A stretch of 59,933 bases of DNA from an uncultured bacterium. GTDB lineage: Bacteria > Cyanobacteriota > Vampirovibrionia > Gastranaerophilales > Gastranaerophilaceae. The DNA lies in assembly GCA_949296355.1 (NCBI GenBank), contig CASFPS010000020.1, positions 1 through 59,933 on the forward strand, given 5' to 3'. Both the position numbers and the translations under genes were made by a program. This document shows positions 42,600 through 53,000 of the stretch, in pieces. The number at the start of each line of letters is the position of its first letter. Position 1 is the stretch's first letter. The notes under the pieces are model-generated. The model worked only from the letters and a program-made list of their open reading frames with translations. It ran no database searches and was not told where the DNA came from.

Positions 42600-43535
42600 T
42601 TAATACAGGCAGTATTTAATTGCTTCAATCATTGATTCCGGGTTTGCAATATTTTTTCCTGCAATATCAAATGCAGTGCCGTGTCCTGGGGAAGTCCTTA
42701 TAATATCAAGACCTATAGTCATATTGACTGTTTTTTTGGAAGCTATTGCCTTAATAGGGATTAAGCCCTGATCGTGATAGCAGGCAATATAGCAGTCGTA
42801 AGGGATTTTCTCTTCTTTAATATAATTCTGTACTGCTTTTACAAACAATGTGTCTGCAGGAAGCGGGTTTGTAATATTTATCCCTCTTTTTCTGACTGCT
42901 TCTATTGCAGGAAGAATTTTTTCTTCCTCTTCTCTTCCGATAAGCCCGTTTTCTCCGGCATGAGGGTTAAGTGAACAAAGAGCAAAAGAAGGCTTTTTTA
43001 TCATTAATTTATTCTGGAAAAAGCTTCTCAGGCGCTCTGTTTTTTCAATAATCAATTCTTTTGTAATCAAGCCGCTGACTTCTTTTAACGGAACATGTCT
43101 GGTTAAAAGAAGGATGCGAAAATCTTTTGAAACAAAAAGCATTTCAGCTTTTTGCCCGTCATGTGCGAGGAATTTTTCAAGAATTTCCGTCTGACCCGTA
43201 TAATTATGTCCCGCAAGGTTCATTGCCTCTTTTGATGTAGGCGCTGTAACAATAAATTTAGGCTTTAATTCGCAAGCCTTTTGAAGAGCGCGGAAAGCAA
43301 AATCGCCTGCTGAAGCTGAAACCTCACCCGGAACTATTTTTGCTGGATTATCAATTTCAATAACTTCATATTTATTATTTATACTTCCGTAAGTGTTTAG
43401 AATTTTAGAATTAGAAATAATAACTATGTCTTTAGACGGCAAATTAAGCAAATTCAACGCTTTTATTGTAATTTCTGCGCCGATTCCGTTCGGATCTCCC
43501 GTAGTTATAACAATTTTATTTTCATAATTATTCAT
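42600..43535 (-). CDS. pdxA: PdxA-family 4-phospho-acid dehydrogenase
   Basis: A 311-residue PdxA-family NAD-dependent dehydrogenase: TTGDPNGIGAEI at the N-terminus, TAPTSKEAMN, the metal-site GHNYTGQTE, and CYHDQGLIPIK and TSPGHGTAFDIAG near the C-terminus. Classic PdxA oxidises 4-phosphohydroxy-threonine in vitamin B6 synthesis. Here it overlaps by 8 bp a four-carbon acid sugar kinase gene, the pairing typical of PdxA2 and D-threonate/D-erythronate catabolism, so the substrate may be a 4-phospho-threonate instead. No other pdx gene is in the window. Confidence 0.88.
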   Translation of the reverse strand: MNNYENKIVITTGDPNGIGAEITIKALNLLNLPSKDIVIISNSKILNTYGSINNKYEVIEIDNPAKIVPGEVSASAGDFAFRALQKACELKPKFIVTAPTSKEAMNLAGHNYTGQTEILEKFLAHDGQKAEMLFVSKDFRILLLTRHVPLKEVSGLITKELIIEKTERLRSFFQNKLMIKKPSFALCSLNPHAGENGLIGREEEEKILPAIEAVRKRGINITNPLPADTLFVKAVQNYIKEEKIPYDCYIACYHDQGLIPIKAIASKKTVNMTIGLDIIRTSPGHGTAFDIAGKNIANPESMIEAIKYCLY

Positions 43536-44832
43536 GGTGCTTAAAATAATCTAAAATTTCTATTAAAGTTCTTGTATTTCCCAGATTTCCTGATTTTGTA
43601 ACAATCCATCTTCCTTTAACGTCCTGACAGAGTGAAATTGCAGGAGCAACTTCATCTACAAGCTTTAATTCATGGGAATTTATAGTTCTGCAGCATTTAT
43701 AAGAAGTTTCTCCGCCCAGAGTAATCAGTATGGCGTTAATTTGTCCGAGAACTTTTCCGGTAAGTTCTGCAAGATAGTCGGTTATCATTGAAGATAATTT
43801 CTCTTTTGTTAACTCTGCATTAAAGGAATCATCTGAAAAGCCGTCAAAATTAGCAATAAGGTTAGAAGTATGAACCGTAACCGTAACTCCGCTTTTTAGG
43901 TTTGTAACAATTCTTTCTACTATATCATCATCAACACCATCAAGAATATCAGCAACTTCCAGCGGTATAAAATTAACGTTTTCATAATCGTCAGATTGTT
44001 CCAGTTTTGTAATCTGTTCGGCTGTTATGTTTGTAGCGGTTCCTGACACAATAAATTTAGGAAGTTTTTCCAGCTTAATCGGCTCCCGGGTTCTTTCTAT
44101 CCCTGCAAGCCAGCATTTGCCGAGAACCTGAGCGCCTGCTGCCGTTCCGGCAGGAAGAAGTTTTTTGTCACATTTTTTTATTGCAAGCGCAAGCTGCTCT
44201 ATATCTGTAATAGATGTAGAATCAGCAATTATAAGTTTTTTGCCTTCTTTAATCAACTCATTAATTTTGATTAAAATAGGTCCGGCGCCGTTCATAATCG
44301 TCTTTAAATCAATAGTTCCGACTAAATCTTTTTCCTTTTCTTCAAGCTGCGAGCGCAAAAGTGTCGGTATATGAGATTCCAGAATAGGAGAGTGCGGATC
44401 CATGGCAATCTCTGTTCTGCCGATTGGAACTCCTTTTTGAAGGTGATAACCGCCGACTGTTATTCTTCCCTCCTGCGGGAATGCCGGAATAATTATTGCG
44501 GCGTCGTAACTTAGAATATTGAGCATGGCAAGTGTTTCGCGTGCAATGTTGCCTCGAAGAGTTGAGTCAATTTTTTTGTAATAATATTCAAAAGAAAAAT
44601 TGTCAACAAATGATTTGACAGCAGCTTCCACTTTTTCAACCGCTTCATTGCAGGCAATATTTCTTGATTCCGTAGAAATTGCCCATACTTCGGTATCCCC
44701 TTTATTTATGGGAATATATTCACTGTCCAGCAAAATTTTTGTATTTGCTCCGCGCAGGTGAAACTGAAGTGCAGTATCGTTTGCACCGGTTAAGTCATCT
44801 GCAATTATTCCAACTATGTCTGAAAATATCAT
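43528..44832 (-). CDS. Four-carbon acid sugar kinase (DUF1537 family)
   Basis: A 434-residue kinase of the DtnK/OtnK family: the N-terminal substrate domain has IADDLTGANDTALQF (residues 9-24), and the C-terminal nucleotide domain ends with IVTKSGNLGNTRTL. Known members phosphorylate D-threonate, D-erythronate or 3-oxo-tetronate at O4. Overlaps ssb upstream (4 bp) and pdxA downstream (8 bp), so all three are one transcript. Confidence 0.9.
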   Translation of the reverse strand: MIFSDIVGIIADDLTGANDTALQFHLRGANTKILLDSEYIPINKGDTEVWAISTESRNIACNEAVEKVEAAVKSFVDNFSFEYYYKKIDSTLRGNIARETLAMLNILSYDAAIIIPAFPQEGRITVGGYHLQKGVPIGRTEIAMDPHSPILESHIPTLLRSQLEEKEKDLVGTIDLKTIMNGAGPILIKINELIKEGKKLIIADSTSITDIEQLALAIKKCDKKLLPAGTAAGAQVLGKCWLAGIERTREPIKLEKLPKFIVSGTATNITAEQITKLEQSDDYENVNFIPLEVADILDGVDDDIVERIVTNLKSGVTVTVHTSNLIANFDGFSDDSFNAELTKEKLSSMITDYLAELTGKVLGQINAILITLGGETSYKCCRTINSHELKLVDEVAPAISLCQDVKGRWIVTKSGNLGNTRTLIEILDYFKHHE

Positions 44833-45158
44833 TGTTCGGCGTCTCTTTTTGATCCCAGTAATCTTACGTTATTTGCAACAATGAGAAATCTTTCTCTCTC
44901 TTCTCCGGTCTGATCTGTCCATTTGCTTATGGAAATTCTTCCGTCAACAACAACCTGACGACCTTTTTTTATGTATTCTCCGGCAAATTCAGCCTGCTTG
45001 TCCCAAACTTCTATATTATACCAGTCGGTGACTTCTTCTTTTGTTTTTGAATCCCATCTGCCTACTGCAAGTGAAAATGTTGTTTTAACTTTTCCTGATT
45101 CAAAATATTTAATTTCAGCGTCCTGACCGGCTCTGCCGATAATTGTGGCTGTATTCAT
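44829..45158 (-). CDS. ssb: Single-stranded DNA-binding protein
   Basis: A 109-residue OB-fold protein: N-terminal MNTATIIGRAGQDAEIKY, then TTFSLAVGRW, TDWYNIEVWDKQAEFAGEYIKKGRQVVVDGR split over the core strands. It lacks the acidic DDDIPF-type C-terminal tail of canonical SSB, so it may be a secondary SSB or a cyanobacterial-type short form. The ATG at 45158 follows AAGGAGA; an upstream GTG at 45176 is before the ribosome site. First gene of an unusual operon with the sugar-acid kinase and pdxA. Confidence 0.9.
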   Translation of the reverse strand: MNTATIIGRAGQDAEIKYFESGKVKTTFSLAVGRWDSKTKEEVTDWYNIEVWDKQAEFAGEYIKKGRQVVVDGRISISKWTDQTGEERERFLIVANNVRLLGSKRDAEQ

Positions 45159-45306
45159 CAATCTTCTCCTTACCAATCTGATTAATCACATTATATCATG
45201 TATTAATTTTAAAACGATTAACTATTACTAATTGTAAATTTTTTAAAACAACTAGCAAAAAAATAAATTATCAGTTTTAAAATAATATGTATTAAGGAGA
45301 AATTAA

Positions 45307-48261
45307 GTGATATTAAGTGTTAATTCTGCGGACAGAGTCTTTTGCTTAAAGCCGGTTGTTAAAAAGTCAGACAATAAGAACAACAATGCTCTTATTACAA
45401 CAAGTGATAACAATGATATTAAAGGTGTTCCGAGAAGTTATATTACCTTTAAACAAAAAGAGGAAAGTAAAATTAATTTTACAGAAGATGCGGAACATCT
45501 GCTAAATGGTGCCCGTGAAGTTGCAATGCGGTATCACCATACGGAAATATTGCCGCAGCACATAATACAGGCGTCTATAGAGGAGACACGGAATAATATA
45601 GAAGCTTTAGGAGAAGAAACTCTGGATACGGGCGCATTTGCTAGTGTTTCTGTATTAAGCCGCCTTGCTAATGATTATGCGAAGGTCAATCTGCTTTCTA
45701 CAAGTGAAAACAGACAATTTTTAAATTTAATGCTTTATGATTTGGAAGTGAGCAACAAGGAATCTTTAAATAATATTCATGCAGATGCTGAAGGTTCTGT
45801 TGATGAACTTAATCTCTCGACACCGTTGGAAAAGAAGCTGCAAGAATTGGAAAAAAATATGCATTCTGTTAATGCTTATGTACTTCTCGGTACGGCAATG
45901 AATACGCTTACTGCAGAGAATATTCTGTATCCGACGGAATTCCTCGGGAGTTTAATCAGTTTTTCGGCATATAAAAGTTCAGAAAATGTAAATAAGAATT
46001 ATATTAAAGCTTACGATAATAAAGCTATAGAGGTGTGGAACAAGCTTGCTCTGGGCTCTAACATGATAGTAACATACAGTGACTCAAAAGAAGCAGACAG
46101 AATTACTGCGAGTATTCTTAAAACAATAAATCGTCCGAAATACGGTAACTTCAATGATAAAAATACGGTTATGTATGTAATGGCGGATGATATAACTGAT
46201 GTTAGCATGCTTCAGGAACTTACAGATTTAAAAGAATCATTGCCGGACGTTCGTAAGATTGTAATGGCAAATTTTGATAACCTGCTTATAAATTCCGGCA
46301 ATAAAGATGAACTTGAGACCTTTAATAATCTTGCCGGCATTGTTAGAAGTTCTGATGAGAATTTAAAACTTATTCTTTTCCAGAAGGATAATGTTTATTA
46401 CAAGTTAAAGTCAGAGCCTGCTATGGAGGCGGTATATAAGAATACGGTTACTTATGCAATTCCGCAGATTCAAACTTATGAAGCGCGTGCAATGCTGAAT
46501 AAGAATATGCTTAAGGATGTCAAAACTCCGTTTACAAAAGAGGCTAAGGACAGAGCAGTTTTCCATGCCGCAAATTTAGACGGGATTTTTCCGGATAAAG
46601 CGGTTGATTTGATGAAAAGAATTGCAAACTATTATGGTAATTCAAAAAAGAAAATTACTGCCGCTGATGTTGATGAATTTGCGCAAATCGGATACGAGTT
46701 GTTTAAAAATAAATCAGACCAGTCTAAAATTGTCTATGACACGGGAAAAACTCTGGAGTCTTTATATGGAAAAGAGACGACCAAAAAAGATATTGAAGCT
46801 ATAATAAGACAAATCAAAACCGGCAAAATCGGAACAAGAGGTATAATTATTTCATCAAAGGATAATGAAGCCGGTTCAGGCAGAAAATACACAGCGGAAA
46901 CTATAGCGGGAGAAGCCAAAGTTCCGTTTATTGCAATAGATACAGCGGATTTTGCTCTGTCGAAAAGGGATTCTTCCGGTGTGACATTAGATTCTCCGAA
47001 AAATCAAATGAGCAGAATTTTTGCCGAGGCAAAGAATGCGGCAAGGCAGAATCAGTATAAAACAGCGATAATTTATGTGAATAATTTTGAAGAATTTGCC
47101 TTTTCAAATCCGTATTTACCAGGATATAAACAGGCAATGTCCCAGCTTGCTAATGAAATGCAGGATGCTGAGCATGAGGATATAAGTATTCTGGTTATTG
47201 CTTCTACTGATGAAGATTATGCGCAATATATTCCTAAATTCGTCAGAGGTTTTAATCAATCTTTGTCGGTTGATTCTCCTGCATTTAATAAGAGAGGAAG
47301 AAAAGAAATTCTTGAGCATCGGATAAATGAAGTAGGCTTACCGCTTTCATATAAGACATTAAAAGACAAAGAACATTTGATTGAGCGACTGGTTAAACTT
47401 ACTGAATATATGTCTTTTGTAGAAATAAAATCTCTTGTGGATAAGACTAGTCAGATTATGTATGAGAGGAATAAGCAAAAAGCTTCTATCGGCGAGTTTA
47501 TAGAAGCGTATTTGCAGCTTGTAACGGGAAGAACTTCACGTCCGGAGACACCGGAGTATAACAAACAGCTAACTACTTCTCACGAGTGCGGACATGCAAC
47601 AAACCTGGAAGTTATGAATGATATTTTAAAACGCAAAGGACAGCCATGGCATCAGTTCAGGAATGTTAATTTTATAACATTAGACCCTAGAGGAGATTTC
47701 TTGGGTGCGGTATTTGAGGACAGCTCCGATAATACAACATTTCCTTTTGAGGCTCTGTTTACTGCGCTAGTATGCTCATATGGCGGTTACTCCAGTGAAA
47801 AATTCTTCTTTAATATTAACGGTTCTGCCGGAATTTCACAGGATCTGGCACAGGCAACCGCTGCTGCAAAACGGGGTATAGAATACTTCGGTTTCGGGCA
47901 TAATACCGGAAAAATCTCTAATGCAGTGAAGATTCAGTCTCCAACATTTTATGAAAAAGTTTATAAGGATTTAGATATTATACTTGAAAATGCAAAATCT
48001 GCTTCTGATTTGATTACAGAAACATTTAAGTCGTTTAATGAGTGGTTTACGAATAAATATTCAAAACTCATAGGTTCAAACGATTGTATGGTTGACGGTG
48101 ATGAATTCAGACGTTCACTCCAAAACTGGAGGAAATCTCTCAGTGCTGATAAGAAAGAAGAAATTAATATTCTGGAAGATATGATTATGGATATTATTGA
48201 CTCTTCCAAAAAAGGGATTAAATACGGACAGCTTAAAGCAATAAAAAAAGCGGTAAAATAA
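45307..48261 (+). CDS. ClpN / degenerate AAA / M41 metalloprotease fusion
   Basis: A 984-residue protein. Residues 55-190 resemble a Clp N-terminal repeat domain (FTEDAEHLLNGAREVAMRYHH then ILPQHI). Two AAA-like regions follow (about 230-480 and 490-740). In the second, the Walker A site is EAGSGRKYT (521-529) rather than GPPGTGKT, and the Walker B position is IIYVNN (588-593), without the Asp-Glu pair, so ATP hydrolysis is unlikely. The C-terminus is an FtsH-type M41 zinc protease: HECGH at 759-763, third ligand Asp846 in ISQDLAQAT, preceded by GGYSSEKFFF. No membrane segment is present, unlike FtsH. The start is GTG after AAGGAG. The N-terminus has the polar leader ending ITFKQKE. Function unknown; regulated or chaperone-like proteolysis is inferred. 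Confidence 0.75.
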   Translation: MILSVNSADRVFCLKPVVKKSDNKNNNALITTSDNNDIKGVPRSYITFKQKEESKINFTEDAEHLLNGAREVAMRYHHTEILPQHIIQASIEETRNNIEALGEETLDTGAFASVSVLSRLANDYAKVNLLSTSENRQFLNLMLYDLEVSNKESLNNIHADAEGSVDELNLSTPLEKKLQELEKNMHSVNAYVLLGTAMNTLTAENILYPTEFLGSLISFSAYKSSENVNKNYIKAYDNKAIEVWNKLALGSNMIVTYSDSKEADRITASILKTINRPKYGNFNDKNTVMYVMADDITDVSMLQELTDLKESLPDVRKIVMANFDNLLINSGNKDELETFNNLAGIVRSSDENLKLILFQKDNVYYKLKSEPAMEAVYKNTVTYAIPQIQTYEARAMLNKNMLKDVKTPFTKEAKDRAVFHAANLDGIFPDKAVDLMKRIANYYGNSKKKITAADVDEFAQIGYELFKNKSDQSKIVYDTGKTLESLYGKETTKKDIEAIIRQIKTGKIGTRGIIISSKDNEAGSGRKYTAETIAGEAKVPFIAIDTADFALSKRDSSGVTLDSPKNQMSRIFAEAKNAARQNQYKTAIIYVNNFEEFAFSNPYLPGYKQAMSQLANEMQDAEHEDISILVIASTDEDYAQYIPKFVRGFNQSLSVDSPAFNKRGRKEILEHRINEVGLPLSYKTLKDKEHLIERLVKLTEYMSFVEIKSLVDKTSQIMYERNKQKASIGEFIEAYLQLVTGRTSRPETPEYNKQLTTSHECGHATNLEVMNDILKRKGQPWHQFRNVNFITLDPRGDFLGAVFEDSSDNTTFPFEALFTALVCSYGGYSSEKFFFNINGSAGISQDLAQATAAAKRGIEYFGFGHNTGKISNAVKIQSPTFYEKVYKDLDIILENAKSASDLITETFKSFNEWFTNKYSKLIGSNDCMVDGDEFRRSLQNWRKSLSADKKEEINILEDMIMDIIDSSKKGIKYGQLKAIKKAVK

Positions 48262-48275
48262 ATTTACCGCTTTTT
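48244..48275 (+). terminator. Terminator of the M41 fusion gene
   Basis: AAAAAGCGGTAAA / TTTACCGCTTTTT hairpin that includes the stop codon itself, followed by a T-run. On the minus strand it is A/T-rich as well and may serve both convergent genes. Confidence 0.85.
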
Positions 48276-48291
48276 ATGTTTTATTTAATTT

Positions 48292-49392
48292 CTATTTAGA
48301 TTCTTTTTTCACCGGAGTAACCTGTTTTGCAATTTTTTTCGGGTTAAAAGATTCGTTTAAGTATTCTATTTTTGCGTTCTTCATTAATCCGTCCGTCAGA
48401 TTTTTGAGAACTTCAACCTGCTTTTGGGTTTCTAAGTAGAATTTTATTTCATCTTTTACTTTTGCAAAAGGAGTTGAACCTGCAGCCATTCTGTCAGTTA
48501 CTTTTATAATATGGAAACCGTATGGAGACTGAACAAGAGTTTCGCTTATTGTATTCGGTTTCATAGAGAATGCTGCATTAGCAAATTCCGGCACCATTGC
48601 TTCTTTAGGGAAGAACCCGAGTTCACCGCCGCGTTCTCCGCTTGCTTTGTCATCAGATTTTTGTTGTGCAATTTTTTCAAAGTTATCCGGATTCTTTTTA
48701 ACTTCTGCTAATATTGATTCCGCTTTTGCTTTTTGCGCCGCAATTTGTTCTTCTACTTTTTTATTAAGCTCAGTCGGGTCGATATCCGGATTTTTAGCTT
48801 TAATTTGCTGAATCATTTCCAGCATGTTAGCGGAAATTAAGATGTGAGAAGCTCTTACCTGCTCGCCGTGGGTGAATTCATTTTTGTGAGTGTTGTAGTA
48901 TTTTTCAGCGTCAGCATCTGTAACGTTTACTTTTTGAATAGAATCTACGAGTTTTTTGATTTTGATTTGAGTTTTCAAATCTTCTGTAAATTGGGCATTT
49001 GAAACTCCTCTTTGCTTAAGCAGAGAATTGAGTTGTTCTTTAGAGCCGACTCTGTCTATAATAGTTTTTAATTCGTTTTGAATATCATCTTCGGAGGCGG
49101 TTATACCGCGTTTTGCAATTTCCTGATCAAGCAGTGATTTAATAATAAGTTCATTAACGATTTTGTCTTTAAAAATTCCGTACATAGGATTTTCGTCAGA
49201 CTTAACAAAGTTTTTTGAGCCGCCGAAAGACTTCAGGAAGGATTTGTCTACTGTTTTATCAAAAGCTTCATCAAACTGAGCCTGAGTAATAACAGTTTCA
49301 TTAACTTTAATAATACCTTCCGATTTCTGGAAGAGTGTGCAGCCTGATAATAACACTGTAGATAACGCAATGCATGTTAATAATTTTTTCAT
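48292..49392 (-). CDS. PrsA/SurA-type parvulin peptidyl-prolyl isomerase lipoprotein
   Basis: A 366-residue lipoprotein: signal peptide with lipobox LLSGC (Cys18), an N-terminal SurA-like helical chaperone part, a parvulin domain (VRASHILISA, then SGERGGELGFFPKEAMVPEF and YGFHIIKVTDR), and a basic tail. Assists folding of exported proteins at the membrane. A 30-residue insert with Gln/Lys-rich helix lies inside the parvulin domain after SHILISA. Own gene, no operon partner. Confidence 0.92.
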   Translation of the reverse strand: MKKLLTCIALSTVLLSGCTLFQKSEGIIKVNETVITQAQFDEAFDKTVDKSFLKSFGGSKNFVKSDENPMYGIFKDKIVNELIIKSLLDQEIAKRGITASEDDIQNELKTIIDRVGSKEQLNSLLKQRGVSNAQFTEDLKTQIKIKKLVDSIQKVNVTDADAEKYYNTHKNEFTHGEQVRASHILISANMLEMIQQIKAKNPDIDPTELNKKVEEQIAAQKAKAESILAEVKKNPDNFEKIAQQKSDDKASGERGGELGFFPKEAMVPEFANAAFSMKPNTISETLVQSPYGFHIIKVTDRMAAGSTPFAKVKDEIKFYLETQKQVEVLKNLTDGLMKNAKIEYLNESFNPKKIAKQVTPVKKESK

Positions 49393-49544
49393 TTAATACT
49401 CCTCTTATTTACCAAAATTATATACATTTATAATAAATCAAATCTGCAAAAATGTTAAACATATATTTACGCTTCTTAATAAAAAGCTTTATTTATTTAC
49501 CAAGTGGGAAAATGCGTTAATCGAACGGCAGCGCGCCTTCCCTC

Positions 49545-50000
49545 TATGCAAAAACGTTCAGCTTGTAGAATTACATACCAAACCAATACCTTTACCCCGG
49601 AGAGGGGAAGGGAGAGTGGCTGAATAATTGAGCGACAGCGCGTGTTCCTTCCCTATATGAGGGAAGGTAAGGATGGGTGATAACTTTAAGTTTTTAGCCC
49701 CTCACCCGAATTTCTAAGTTTCGCTCAAGCTCAACTTGAAATTCTACCCTGTCTTGGATTTGCTCCACGCTCTCGGAGTTTCGCCTTCGGAGCAAAGCTC
49801 CTGTTGGCTCAATCCGTTCGCTATCCGGAGGGGTGGCTGTATTGGCTGTTTCACCCGCTCCGTCCGCAAATCCGCTCTCCCCACAAGGGGCGAGGGGAAT
49901 AAATAAATTGAGCGACAGCGCGTGTTCCCTCTATACCAAAACGTTCAGCTTGTAGAATTACATACCAAACCAATACATTTACCCCGGAGAGGGTTAGGGA
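49545..50000. repeat. Intergenic repeat cluster before mfd's 3' end
   Basis: The 620-base spacer 49393-50013 holds a composite of repeats: the ACGTTCAGCTTGTAGAATTAC unit with TTTACCCCGGAGAGG occurs at about 49552-49615 and 49939-49993; ATTGAGCGACAGCGCGTGTTCC occurs at 49628 and 49907; CCCCTCACCCGAATTTCTAAG and CACAAGGGGCGAGGGG recur near 54085-54155. No coding sequence seen. Confidence 0.7.
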
Positions 50001-50013
50001 GAGGGGCTGCAAG

Positions 50014-53000
50014 CTATTTTGCCGCAGTAAACCTGTTTACAGTCTCTTTTATATTATAAAAAAGCCCTGATAAAATATCGAAAATTTCTTCAAACGTTAA
50101 ATTCTGATTATTCACAAGCAAAATAGATTTTCCGTCCTGGCAGGATTTCGGCGCTACTGTAAATTTAACTCTTCTTAATATAGTTTTATCTAAACCGTTT
50201 TTTATAATATTCCACTCATACGGAGTAAACGGCGAATATATTCTTATGTCGTTTCCGGCTTCGCGTATTATTGTGATTCCGCAATCTGTTGCAGCAAGCC
50301 TTATTCTTATTAATTTTATAAGGTTTTCAACCTCCTCCGGAATCCTTGAGAAGCGGTCTTTCCACTCTGATACTATATAATTAAGTTCCGTTTCATTTTT
50401 AACATCGGAAAGCCTTTTGTATTCAATCATTTTCTGTTCAGTAGAGCCGACCCACTCGTCAGGAATATAGGCTGTAATATTTATATCAACAATTGTAGGC
50501 TTATTCGCTTTAACTTTTTCGCCTTTGAGTTCATTCACGGTTTCTTCAAGAAGCTGGCAATACGTGTCGAACCCGACATTAATCATATGCCCGTGCTGCT
50601 TGGTTCCTAAGATATTGCCGACGCCTCTAATCTCGACATCCCGCATTGCAATCCTGTACCCGCTTCCGAGAGTTGTAAATTCTTTTATAGCCTTTAGTCT
50701 TTCTGTTGCTTCTTCCGAAAGCCCTTTGTATTCAAGTTGTTTTGTCTTGCCGTCTTTTGTTACCTGATTGTATTTACCCTTGTAGAAGCAGTAACAATAA
50801 GCCTGTTTTTCGCTTCTTCCCACACGTCCTCTAAGCTGGTAAAGCTGCGCCAGACCAAGTTTATCGGCTTCGTGAATAATCATTGTATTAGCGTTTGGAA
50901 TATCAAGTCCGTTTTCAATAATTGTTGTACAGAGAAGAATGTCTGACTCGTGGTTGTCAAAACCTATAATTACATCTTCAAGCTGCTTTTCACTCAACTG
51001 ACCGTGACCGATTGCTATTCTTGCATGAGGTACAAGCTTCTGGAGTTCAAGTTTAAATTCTTCAATAGTTTCAACCCTGTTATAGAGATAAAACACCTGT
51101 CCGTCTCTGTCTAATTCGTTAACAATAGCGTTTTTGACCGTATGTTCGTTGTATTCGCCGACAAAAGTCTTAATCGGGAGCCTGTTTTGAGGCGGGGTGT
51201 TGATTACTGAAATATCTTTTATTCCGGACAAAGACATATAGAGAGTTCTCGGAATCGGAGTTGCTGACATTGAAATTATATCAATATTTTCCCTGAATTC
51301 TTTTAATTTTTCTTTATGCCTTACGCCAAACCTGTGCTCTTCATCGATTACAAGCAAGCCTAAATCCTTGAATGTAACATTATCCTGCAGAAGGCTATGT
51401 GTTGCGATCACCACATCACATTTACCGGTTGCAAGGTTTGTCAGAGTTTCTTTACGCTCTTTTGCACTTCTAAAGCGGCAGAGAAGTTCGACATCAATTC
51501 CGAACGGTTTAAACCTTTCCGATACGGTTTGAAAATGCTGGAGAGCCAGAACTGTTGTAGGAACAATTACCGCAACCTGCTTAAGCGAAGTTACCGCTTT
51601 AAACATAGCTCTCATTGCTACTTCCGTTTTGCCAAAACCGACATCACCGCAAACAAGTCTGTCCATAGGATTCGGGCTTTCCATATCTGCTTTAATCTGA
51701 TTTATTGCTTTAAGTTGATCCGGAGTTTCTATATATTCAAAAGTATCTTCCATCTCAAGCTGCAAAGGTGAATCAGGCGCAAACTCTATTCCTGTCTGCA
51801 TTTTTCTTCTTGCATAAAGCCTTAATAAATCGTAAGCAATGGTTTCAACTTCTTTTTTAACTCTTGTTTTCGTGTTTTCCCAGTCGCTTCCGCCCATTCT
51901 GGAAAGCTTAGGCTTAACCTGACCCGAGCCTCTGTAGCGGCAGAGCATGTTTATCTGCTCCGCCGGAATATGCAATTTGTCTTTGTTTGCGTATTCAATC
52001 GTCAGGTAATCTTTCAACTGCCCGTCAAATTCCTGTTTTGTAAGCCCTTTATAAATCCCGACTCCGTGAATTGAGTGAACTACATATTCACCTTCCTGAA
52101 TATCGTTAATGTTTTCAATATATTCAGCTTTTTCTTTATACCGTCTTTTTCTGTTTGAAGGAACTTCTTTCTGGCGCTTGTTAAAAAGCTCTCTGTCTGT
52201 CAGAAGCAGGATTTTTCCGTCTCTTAACTCTGTTCCCTGGGAAGTTATGTTTCTAATGTAGTTAATATCAAAAATCCCGTATCCTGCAAAAACTTCCTTA
52301 ACCCGCTCCTGAAAATCGGTCGCAATGGTTATCTGATACCCTTTATGCTCCTGTATAAATCCGGCAGCAGCGTCCATATTTGCATCAAAAATCTGCACGT
52401 TTCTTGCATCAATATCAATAACTTCATTATTCTCATCAGACAAAAAGTTGTTCAGATAAATTTTCTGAAATCCGGCAATTTTGTTTACAACTTCTGTCAG
52501 TGTAAAATGATTTATTTCCTTAAGGGGGTAAATTAGCTGCGTTTTTAAAGCTTCATTATAACTATTGATAAAATTATCATCAATCTGCCCGTATTTTGCA
52601 CTGACTTCCGCATACTCATCCACAATAATTATATAATCATCAAAATAGTCAAAAATGCTTACTAAATTGTCATTGAAATAAGACTGGTAAACATTTATCC
52701 CCTCAAAATATCCTTCGTTTTCAAACTGCTCTTTTAATTCAACAGGAAATCCTTCCGGCATTTTATCAGGCTGGACAAATTTATACAGCGGTTTGATATT
52801 TACTCCCTTTATTTTTTCAATAGATTTCTGGGTTTCGTTATTGAAAAATCTTATATCAACAATCTCATCCCCCCAGAATTCAATTCTCACCGGATTATCT
52901 TCCAGTGTATAAATATCTGCAATATCTCCTCTTATGCTGAATTCACCAATATCAGAAACCATAGTTGAGCGCTTGTAGCCAAGCTTTGTAAAACGTTTCA

